NCBI GenBank assembly: GCA_934255105.1
Contig: CAKQNH010000285.1
Location: 1 to 6,386, forward strand
From: an uncultured Pirellulaceae bacterium
GTDB taxonomy: Bacteria > Planctomycetota > Planctomycetia > Pirellulales > Pirellulaceae
Length of the DNA: 6,386 nt
Direction of reading: 5' to 3'
In this document: piece after piece, positions 1-4,815 of the stretch
Layout: each line of letters starts with the position of its first letter
How positions within the stretch are numbered: the first letter of the stretch is position 1
Notes under the pieces: model-generated
What the model was told of the DNA's origin: nothing
The model's database searches: none
The model's input: the letters and a program-made list of their open reading frames with translations, nothing else
Position numbers and translations under genes: made by a program

Positions 1-153
1 ACGCGCTAGCGTGGGGTTTCAACACGCTTAGACCGGTTTACCTAACTCGTTACCCAACACAATAACACCTGGGAAAGTACCATTATCGCAGGGTTTACAC
101 CTCTGAGAACCTACGCGAGTGCTCCGTCCATCTTTAATATTGGGATAGAGTAG

Positions 154-172
154 AGCAGTTGTCTTAACTGCT
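154..172 (+). repeat. Diverged hairpin preceding the array (unit 0)
   Basis: The segment AGCAGTTG-TCT-TAACTGCT folds into an 8-bp stem with a 3-nt loop, the same geometry as the array units. Its closing pair is G.T. The sequence after it (TTCGGAAAACGG) runs into unit 1 much as CTACGGAAAACGG joins later units, but the CTAC foot is lost. I read it as a decayed first unit; an unrelated small hairpin is possible. Confidence 0.45.
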
Positions 173-174
173 TC

Positions 175-453
175 GGAAAACGGTTGGGACAACCGTTCTA
201 CAAATTCGGAAAACGGTTGGGACAACCGTTCTACGGAAAACGGCTGGGATAGCCGTTCTACAAATTCGGGAAACGGTTGGGACGGCCGTTCTACAAATTC
301 GGGAAACGGCTGGGACGGCCGTTCTACAAATACGGAAAACGGTTGGGACAGCCGTTCTACAAATACGGGAAACGGTTGGGACAACCGTTCTACGGAAAAC
401 GGCTGGGACGGCCGTTCTGCAAATACGGGAAACGGTTGGGACAACCGTTCTAC
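175..453. repeat. Tandem array of nine 27/33-bp REP-like hairpin units
   Basis: Nine units start at 175, 208, 235, 268, 301, 334, 367, 394 and 427. Their lengths are 33, 27, 33, 33, 33, 33, 27, 33 and 27 bp. Each unit is GGRAA-type lead, a 19-nt hairpin such as AACGGTTGGGACAACCGTT (8-bp arms, loop GGA), then CTAC (CTGC in unit 8); the 33-bp units add AAATTC or AAATAC. On the minus strand each hairpin is therefore preceded directly by GTAG, as in REP elements recognised by RAYT/TnpA-REP transposases. That parallel is established knowledge for REPs generally; its use here is inference, and no transposase lies in the window. There are no unique spacers, so it is not CRISPR. Reading frames stay open through it in most phases because unit lengths are multiples of three, but no plausible start or ribosome binding site supports translation. 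Confidence 0.9.
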
Positions 454-466
454 AATTAAGGCTACG

Positions 467-493
467 GCCATGTGGCCAAATTGGCCACATGGC
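467..493. terminator. 27-bp palindrome downstream of metK, possible terminator
   Basis: The arms GCCATGTGGCCAA (467-479) and TTGGCCACATGGC (481-493) are perfect inverted repeats around one central A at 480. The element begins 20 nt past the metK stop on the minus strand and lies between metK and the repeat array. It could form a strong hairpin in either transcript. Neither strand has a T-run after it, so a classical intrinsic terminator is not shown. A dimeric-protein binding site is an alternative reading. Confidence 0.5.
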
Positions 494-513
494 TGGCAGT
501 GTAAAATGCGACC

Positions 514-1707
514 TTAGACGGCGGCGGCGACAGCCTTCTTGGCTCCCAACATGGCCGCCAACTCCTTGGCCTTGTCGGTATTCTCCCAAGTGAACTCGGG
601 CTCGGAGCGACCGAAGTGGCCGCCGGCCGAAGTCTGGCGGAAAATTGGGCGGCGCAGGTCCAGGTACTTGATGATCCCACTAGGCGAGAGCGGGAATAGC
701 TCGCGCACCGCCTCGCAGATCTTGGCATCATCCACCTTGCCGGAACCCTCGGTGTCGACATGCACGCTAACGGGTTCCGCAACGCCGATTGCGTAAGCCA
801 ACTGGACTTCGCAGCGATCTGCCAGTCCTGCCGCCACGATGCACTTGGCAATGTGGCGCGCCATGTAAGCCGCACTGCGATCGACCTTGGTTGGATCTTT
901 ACCGCTGAACGCTCCGCCACCGTGTCGACCCCAACCGCCGTAGGTGTCGACAATGATCTTGCGACCCGTCAAACCGCAGTCGCCGTGAGGACCACCCACC
1001 ACAAATCGCCCGGTAGGATTGATGTGATACTTGATCTCTCCCTTGATCAGCGCCGGTGGTAGGCAAGGCTTGATGACCTTGTCGATGACGAACTTTTCAA
1101 TGGTGGCGTGATCGACTTCGGGGCCGTGCTGAGTCGATACCACTACGGTGTCGATACGCACGGGTGTGTAGCCGTCGTACTCAATCGTGACTTGGCTCTT
1201 GCTATCGGGACGCAACCAATCCACTTCCTTTTCAAAGCGAGCTTCGGTCAGGCGATTGGTGATGCGGTGCGAGAGTGCGATCGGCATCGGCATCATCTCA
1301 GGCGTGTCGTTGCACGCATAGCCAAACATCAAGCCTTGGTCTCCGGCACCGATGTCTTTGCCCGCAGCTTCGTCTGAATTGACTCCCTGGGCGATATCGG
1401 CGCTCTGCTCGTCCAAGGCGATCATCACGTTGCAGGTGTCCGCGTTTAGGCCCATCCTGTCATCGGTGTAGCCAACTTCGCGAATTACATCGCGGATTAT
1501 CCGTGCGTAGTTCACGTTAGCGCTCGTCGTAATCTCACCCGCGATCATCGCTAGACCGGTGGTCACCAAGGTCTCGCAAGCGACGCGACTGTTGGGGTCC
1601 TGAGCCAAAATGGCGTCGAGGACTCCGTCTGAAATGCGGTCGGCTAGCTTGTCTGGGTGCCCCATACTGACCGATTCGCTGGTAAACAAGTATTTTCCCG
1701 AAGCCAC
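514..1707 (-). CDS. metK: S-adenosylmethionine synthetase (methionine adenosyltransferase)
   Basis: This cytoplasmic enzyme makes S-adenosylmethionine from methionine and ATP, releasing phosphate and pyrophosphate; the product is the cell's main methyl donor. The 397-residue length fits the family (about 380-400). Visible hallmarks are the N-terminal GHPDK (residues 16-20), the ATP-binding signature GAGDQG (120-125) and the glycine-rich second signature GGGAFSGKD (263-271). The three-domain fold is thus complete. The start is GTG at 1707, chosen because GGGAGGG lies 8 nt upstream and the family N-terminus ([12 protein letters not shown]) begins right there. The stop is TAA. Its 285-bp upstream gap holds a possible promoter and a potentially folded leader, which suggests its own transcription unit. 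The C-terminus ends in an Ala/Lys-rich tail ([10 protein letters not shown]). Function is secure; regulation is not. Confidence 0.98.
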   Translation of the reverse strand: MASGKYLFTSESVSMGHPDKLADRISDGVLDAILAQDPNSRVACETLVTTGLAMIAGEITTSANVNYARIIRDVIREVGYTDDRMGLNADTCNVMIALDEQSADIAQGVNSDEAAGKDIGAGDQGLMFGYACNDTPEMMPMPIALSHRITNRLTEARFEKEVDWLRPDSKSQVTIEYDGYTPVRIDTVVVSTQHGPEVDHATIEKFVIDKVIKPCLPPALIKGEIKYHINPTGRFVVGGPHGDCGLTGRKIIVDTYGGWGRHGGGAFSGKDPTKVDRSAAYMARHIAKCIVAAGLADRCEVQLAYAIGVAEPVSVHVDTEGSGKVDDAKICEAVRELFPLSPSGIIKYLDLRRPIFRQTSAGGHFGRSEPEFTWENTDKAKELAAMLGAKKAVAAAV

Positions 1708-1715
1708 TAAATGGA

Positions 1716-1722
1716 CCCTCCC
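1716..1722 (-). promoter_or_regulatory. Shine-Dalgarno site of metK
   Basis: GGGAGGG on the minus strand sits 8 nt before the GTG at 1707. It is a strong purine-rich site at good spacing and decides the non-ATG start of metK. Confidence 0.75.
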
Positions 1723-1732
1723 GTTGTGGGGG

Positions 1733-1813
1733 TTAAGTAATGTGATCGTTGGAATGCGCTAGTCGATCTAGTTGCTCGGTATTTCAGATCACGTCGCGAG
1801 CGTTAGCACTTAA
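1733..1813 (-). promoter_or_regulatory. Candidate structured leader of metK
   Basis: Two nested inverted repeats can pair in the metK leader. The outer one is TTAAGT (1813-1808) with ACTTAA (1738-1733). The inner one is GTGATC (1792-1787) with GATCAC (1747-1742). Inside the inner pair a short CTAG-ATCGA-CTAG hairpin is possible. The folded region would end 10 nt before the ribosome binding site. I do not recognise any known SAM riboswitch class in it. Six-base inverted repeats arise often by chance at this scale, so this is only a candidate. Confidence 0.3.
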
Positions 1814-1820
1814 GCTATGA

Positions 1821-1826
1821 ATTATA
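1821..1826 (-). promoter_or_regulatory. Possible -10 element of metK
   Basis: A perfect TATAAT lies on the minus strand inside CATATATAAT. Transcription would begin near 1814, giving a leader of about 107 nt. At a 17-nt spacer the -35 region reads TTTCGC, a poor match to TTGACA, so the call rests on the -10 alone. Confidence 0.35.
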
Positions 1827-1967
1827 TATGCCACAGTCCGAAGGCGAAAGTCTTTTCGCGGATGAGAGGAGGAACTGCTGACCTATTCTCCCCCCTTCCC
1901 CCCCGCGCGATGCCCCTCAAGGCTTTAGAGCCGAGGTCGCCAGGATCGAGGGCTAATATAGGGCAGT

Positions 1968-1982
1968 CAGGCCAAAAGCCTG
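1968..1982 (-). terminator. Small hairpin after the UPF0316-type gene, weak terminator
   Basis: On the minus strand CAGGC-TTTTG-GCCTG forms a 5-bp stem beginning about 10 nt after the TAA stop at 1993. No T-run follows it (ACTGCCC), so terminator function is uncertain. Confidence 0.3.
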
Positions 1983-1992
1983 TGCGTCCAGC

Positions 1993-2529
1993 TTATTTGC
2001 GGACGCTGGCAGCGGGGCGGGCGGCAATGCGATAGGGAGTCGTTTCATCAAAAGTGATGAATGCGTCGGGGTGGGATTGGTGGATCATCCGCATCAACTG
2101 CGGCGCTCTGCGACGAGGCACCACGCTCAGGTTCACCTCTACGTCGCCGTCGCGTCCCTGGGCATTGACAGTGGTGACGTAGTAGCCGGCCTGGCGCAGC
2201 AGCCCGGCCAGCTCTCGCGTGCAGCCTGGAGTCACGATGCGCACCATCGCATTGCCGATGGCCAGCCAACGCTCGATGGTACTCCCCAGCATGGTTCCCG
2301 CAGCGTAGCCGCCTGCGTAAGCTATGAATTGCACCGGGCTGCTGAGCTTCCCAAGAACCAACGAAGCGGCGATCAACCAGGCCAGTGATTCAAAGAAGCC
2401 AAACAGCCCCGCTAGAGCACGCCGGCCTCGGAAAAGCATGGAGATGCGTAGTGCCCCTAACGACACGTCCACCAACCTCAAACTGAAGATGGTGGCTGCG
2501 CTCAGGAGCAATATGACCGTTTCGTTCAC
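1993..2529 (-). CDS. UPF0316-type membrane protein (DUF5698 + DUF2179)
   Basis: This is a small inner-membrane protein of unknown function. The 178 residues divide into a hydrophobic N-terminal half with about three membrane segments (roughly residues 4-24, 37-59 and 65-85) and a soluble C-terminal domain (about 95-165). The first half carries family-like stretches: LRLVDVSLGALR (17-28), GFFESLAWLIA (44-54) and AYAGGYAAGTMLGSTIE (70-86). The tail resembles DUF2179, a domain also seen at the end of YitT-type membrane proteins and thought to sense a small ligand or neighbouring subunit; that role is inference. The start is GTG at 2529, with GAAGGA 12 nt upstream, a rather long spacing. It has its own 5' gap of 109 bp after the Rnk-like gene and no obvious functional link to either neighbour. 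Family assignment is fairly firm; the job in the cell is unknown. Confidence 0.88.
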   Translation of the reverse strand: MNETVILLLSAATIFSLRLVDVSLGALRISMLFRGRRALAGLFGFFESLAWLIAASLVLGKLSSPVQFIAYAGGYAAGTMLGSTIERWLAIGNAMVRIVTPGCTRELAGLLRQAGYYVTTVNAQGRDGDVEVNLSVVPRRRAPQLMRMIHQSHPDAFITFDETTPYRIAARPAASVRK

Positions 2530-2587
2530 TCGTTTAGATAGTCCTTCAAATTAACAGCGAAGAATAGACGCGCGGGGCGTTGCGCAC

Positions 2588-2612
2588 GCGGTTTAACAAC
2601 TCGTTAAACCGC
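2588..2612 (-). terminator. Perfect 10-bp hairpin downstream of the first Rnk-like gene
   Basis: GCGGTTTAAC (2588-2597) and GTTAAACCGC (2603-2612) pair perfectly around a 5-nt loop. The hairpin lies 26 nt past the stop of the gene ending at 2639 and upstream of the next minus-strand gene. It lacks a T-run, so it may be a terminator of the kind without a U-tract, or a transcript-end stabiliser. Confidence 0.5.
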
Positions 2613-2638
2613 CTGCTCATTGGGTTGCAGGTTGCGGG

Positions 2639-3082
2639 TTACAGATTGAAGGCGCCGGCCCGTTCGGGCTGGAACCAGATTTTTTCCACGCGCTTGTATA
2701 TTTTGCGATCGGAGACGTTGAAGGAGACTTCCTCCCCCACATGGCGACCTAGGAGTTGGCTGCCCAGCGGTGAAAGAATCGACAATTTCCCCTCGGCGAT
2801 GCAAGCTTCTTCGGGATAGACCAGCGTATAGGTCTCCGACTCCTCTTGCTTTACATCGAGCAGTTTAATGGTCGAATTCATCGTCACGATATGCGGCAGC
2901 ATGCTCTGCGGCTCGACCAACTCAGCCCGCTCGAGCATGTCGTTCAGCTCTGTCAGGTGAGGGCGGCCTTCACCTACTGCGGCGGCGAATTGGCTTTGCA
3001 GCAGTTCCTGCAGCCGGGTGAGGTCGGTGCGCGTGACAACGATAGGTCGAGTGGGCATGGTGGGTTGAGTAGTCATCGTCAA
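2639..3082 (-). CDS. rnk: Rnk-like protein (GreA/GreB C-terminal domain), paralogue 1
   Basis: Rnk proteins carry a short N-terminal helical hairpin and a GreA-type FKBP-like C-terminal domain that binds RNA polymerase near the secondary channel. Because the coiled coil is short, they are not expected to drive transcript cleavage as GreA does. Here residues about 17-56 form the helical part. The C-terminal domain shows VTMNS (66-70), TLVYPEE (86-92) and SILSPLGSQLLG (101-112), and it ends FQPERAGAFNL, very like the end of E. coli Rnk. Length (147 aa) is close to the family's about 136. I chose TTG at 3082 because GGAG lies 8 nt upstream; the ATG two codons later (3076) would have a 14-nt spacing. 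It follows the second paralogue after 225 bp with no clear gene between them. The older name 'nucleoside diphosphate kinase regulator' comes from E. coli genetics and may not apply here. Confidence 0.9.
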   Translation of the reverse strand: MTMTTQPTMPTRPIVVTRTDLTRLQELLQSQFAAAVGEGRPHLTELNDMLERAELVEPQSMLPHIVTMNSTIKLLDVKQEESETYTLVYPEEACIAEGKLSILSPLGSQLLGRHVGEEVSFNVSDRKIYKRVEKIWFQPERAGAFNL

Positions 3083-3090
3083 TTATTATT

Positions 3091-3094
3091 CTCC
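3091..3094 (-). promoter_or_regulatory. Shine-Dalgarno site favouring a TTG start
   Basis: GGAG on the minus strand is 8 nt from TTG at 3082 but 14 nt from ATG at 3076. The spacing favours the TTG start of the first Rnk-like gene. Confidence 0.55.
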
Positions 3095-3307
3095 GAGGAG
3101 CGATAGGATCAGGTATAGATTTGTACATTGGCTGGCGTGTCTAGAAGTTTTGGGCGAGTCCTGTGGCGCACGCGCAGAGCCAGTAGACATTTGAGCTTGT
3201 TCGCCGGCGCGAGTTTCACTCTCGTCGCTCAGCAGCGGTTGGTTTTCCAGCGATCCAGAGGAGCTGTGCATGAGGATCGGGGTGCTGACGGCCGCGCCTG
3301 TTAGCTG

Positions 3308-3748
3308 TTAGGAAGAAGTGGCGGCGCTCATACTCCCTTCGGGAACTCTCCGCTCGGGCTGCACGAGGACCTCTTCAATGCGCCAGCGACTGAGGCCGCT
3401 GGGCACCTTCCAGCGCACCGTGTCGCCAACTCGATAACCCAAAATTGCCGTACCGATCGGTGCCAGAATGGAGATTTTCCCCTCTGCGATATTCGCCTCT
3501 TCAGGGTAGACCAAAGTGTAAACCTCTTCCTCTTTGGTCTGCATGTCGCGCAGCCGCACGGTCGAGTGCATCGTCACCACCTCGACCGGCAGCTCGTCAG
3601 TCTCCACGATCTCAGCCGCGTCGATCTCCGCCCGCAGGTCGGCCAAATACGGCTTGTCGTAAAAAGCTTCTACGAAAGCGCTGTGGAAGATGTCTTCCAA
3701 GCGGCTGTGGTCGTGCGCCGTGATTACGATTTTCTTCTTGCGGGACAT
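3308..3748 (-). CDS. Rnk-like protein (GreA/GreB C-terminal domain), paralogue 2
   Basis: This is the second of two adjacent Rnk-family genes, 146 residues. It begins with a basic stretch (MSRKKK), then a helical N-terminal part (about residues 12-50). The polymerase-binding C-terminal domain carries VTMHSTVRLRD (58-68), YTLVYPEEANIAEG (77-90) and SILAPIGTAILGYRVGD (93-109). It shares the YTLVYPEE and IAEGK(L/I)SIL blocks with paralogue 1 but differs in the N-terminal charge and in its tail (VPEGSMSAATSS), which lacks the AGAFNL-type ending. ATG at 3748 is preferred: GAGG sits 6 nt before it, whereas the in-frame GTG at 3760 has no ribosome binding site. The 150-bp gap upstream suggests its own promoter, though I could not place one. 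The likely role is modulating RNA polymerase; a GreA-like cleavage factor is unlikely because the coiled coil is short. Confidence 0.9.
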   Translation of the reverse strand: MSRKKKIVITAHDHSRLEDIFHSAFVEAFYDKPYLADLRAEIDAAEIVETDELPVEVVTMHSTVRLRDMQTKEEEVYTLVYPEEANIAEGKISILAPIGTAILGYRVGDTVRWKVPSGLSRWRIEEVLVQPERRVPEGSMSAATSS

Positions 3749-3754
3749 CTTGGG

Positions 3755-3758
3755 CCTC
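3755..3758 (-). promoter_or_regulatory. Shine-Dalgarno site deciding the ATG start
   Basis: GAGG on the minus strand lies 6 nt before ATG at 3748. It overlaps the alternative GTG start at 3760-3758, which itself has no upstream purine-rich site. Confidence 0.6.
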
Positions 3759-3898
3759 ACATTGAATAATGATTGCCTGTGGTGGACTTGGTCGCACCGA
3801 TCGAGTGAGCTTGCGTCTAATGCAAGTAGCGGACCAATTGCAGCTATCGCACGGTTGGGCAGATCGAGTTTTCCACTAATGAGTAAGTACTGGTTGGT

Positions 3899-4441
3899 TT
3901 ATGTGGCTGTCAGCTCGCTGCGACGCTCGCGCGCTCGAGCCGAGTGAGGCTTAGCTACTTGTGCCGCATGCTGATGCACGAAATTCAGGTCCAGCGGGTA
4001 GCCGTCTACCTCCAACGATAGGCGGATGGCTGCAAATGGAGGTCGTTTTCGACCAAATTCCTTAACGGCCTGGATAGCCAACTGCACGGCGAAGAACGAA
4101 TTCACACTTCCACAAATCGCCAATGCGTCGACATCTGTTTCGATCGTCAACTGGCGTATCCAGTCGCGGGTGTCGCGTACAAAAGCGGTCTCAAATTCGT
4201 TAAGCCACCGATTTCTATGGCTCCATTCTTTTCCATGCATGGCTGCTGTCCTCGTAATTCGAACACCTACGGATACCTCTATTACTGATAAACAATCCAC
4301 TTCATAGGAAATTTCGACTCGGTACTGTATTGTTGCCTGTCCTGCGATCGCCTGTTGCACGGTCAACGTCTTCGCCAGTGCCTGGCGTGAATCGTTATCT
4401 AATCTGTTAATAGTATTAGCATACGCTGTGCCAGGCGCCAT
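3899..4441 (-). CDS. Unrecognised protein of 180 residues
   Basis: I do not recognise a family. The protein has no signal peptide or clear membrane segment. It reads as a mixed alpha/beta protein: beta-rich around residues 38-64 (IQYRVEISYEVDCLSVIEVS), an aromatic/charged segment WSHRNRWLNEFETAFVRDTRDW (73-94), a hydrophobic helix near 108-127 (ICGSVNSFFAVQLAIQAVKE), and a basic tail (HSARARERRSE). The start is ATG at 4441; a TGA stop four codons upstream rules out a longer form in this frame, and no convincing ribosome binding site precedes it. Codon use is unlike the neighbours, with many AT-ending or otherwise rare codons (TTA, ATA, GTA, AGA, AGG). This may mean recent acquisition or weak selection. 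It is divergent from the DHOD-like gene across 374 bp. Coding status is likely but not certain. Confidence 0.6.
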   Translation of the reverse strand: MAPGTAYANTINRLDNDSRQALAKTLTVQQAIAGQATIQYRVEISYEVDCLSVIEVSVGVRITRTAAMHGKEWSHRNRWLNEFETAFVRDTRDWIRQLTIETDVDALAICGSVNSFFAVQLAIQAVKEFGRKRPPFAAIRLSLEVDGYPLDLNFVHQHAAQVAKPHSARARERRSELTAT

Positions 4442-4670
4442 TTGGCTACGGCATCAACTCTAACACTATTTCTGCTCAGGCTGCTTCGCTGGAGCCAGAA
4501 GCAAGATTTAAGAGCTGCGCGGCTCCCTATTCGCCCCTTCAAGTGCTCATCAACAAACCACTGCGAGTTGAGAGCTGGCGTCAATTCATCGCGCTGATGG
4601 TCAACCTAGCTTGACAGCCCGCCCGCTCCCCCCTGCTCCGCTCAAGCTAGCCAACTAGCACAAGCGATTC

Positions 4671-4700
4671 TGCTCAGCCAAGCGGACTTGCCGCTGAGCA
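4671..4700 (+). repeat. Stem-loop upstream of the DHOD-like gene
   Basis: TGCTCAGC (4671-4678) pairs with GCTGAGCA (4693-4700). Inside it CAAG (4679-4682) pairs with CTTG (4687-4690) around a CGGA loop, leaving a 2-nt CC bulge. A further GCTGAGC at 4729-4735 could compete for the left arm. It lies 116 nt before the start codon. Whether it is transcribed is not shown. Confidence 0.45.
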
Positions 4701-4804
4701 ACTCAGGACAACTCGCAGTGAACTAGCTGCTGAGCGGTGGCATTAGCGTACAATTGGCACTACGATTGCAATCGTAAACAGTTTGAATGCCTACCCACCA
4801 CAAC

Positions 4805-4808
4805 GGAG
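4805..4808 (+). promoter_or_regulatory. Shine-Dalgarno site deciding the ATG start
   Basis: GGAG is 7 nt before ATG at 4816. It lies inside a longer in-frame extension that could begin at TTG 4783, and argues against that earlier start. Confidence 0.65.
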
Positions 4809-4815
4809 TCTACCG

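Larger units (their letters stand above)
4442..4815. other. 374-bp divergent intergenic region
   Basis: The region separates the minus-strand gene starting at 4441 from the plus-strand gene starting at 4816, so promoters for both should lie here. I see no gene in it. A perfect TTGACA occurs at 4611-4616 (plus), but the sequence 17 nt on (TGCTCC) is not a -10 box. TACAAT at 4749-4754 is a possible -10 without a matching -35. It also holds a stem-loop at 4671-4700, a C6 run at 4628-4633, and a 10-bp direct repeat TTCTGCTCAG at 4470-4479 and 4668-4677. Confidence 0.6.

Noticed and set aside
175..453. CRISPR array
   Set aside because: Units are contiguous with only a 6-nt optional linker, there are no unique spacers, and no cas genes are nearby.
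28..471. 147-residue minus-strand frame with VERLSQPF repeats
   Set aside because: It is the translation of the hairpin array plus low-complexity flank. The ATG lies within the palindrome, no ribosome binding site precedes it, and other frames are equally open.
164..589. 141-residue minus-strand frame (CRTAVPTVSRI repeats)
   Set aside because: Another phase of the same repeats, starting inside the metK coding region.
462..953. 163-residue minus-strand frame overlapping metK
   Set aside because: A shadow of metK in another phase; Ser/Arg/Ala-rich with no family features.
1708..1813. Known SAM-I, SAM-II or SAH riboswitch upstream of metK
   Set aside because: I cannot see the conserved core motifs of these classes; only generic inverted repeats are present.
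1817..2035. 72-residue plus-strand frame
   Set aside because: It overlaps the end of the UPF0316-type gene, spans the C-runs, and has no ribosome binding site or recognisable content.
3086..3271. 61-residue minus-strand frame between the Rnk-like genes
   Set aside because: Low-complexity Ser/Glu/Gln composition, no ribosome binding site, and it ends on the leader of the next gene; it could be a short leader peptide but nothing supports that.
4399..4584. 61-residue minus-strand frame overlapping the start of the unrecognised gene
   Set aside because: No ribosome binding site or family features, and it lies in the divergent promoter region.
4611..4616. Perfect TTGACA as a -35 box
   Set aside because: No -10-like sequence at 16-18 nt downstream (C-rich there); likely chance.
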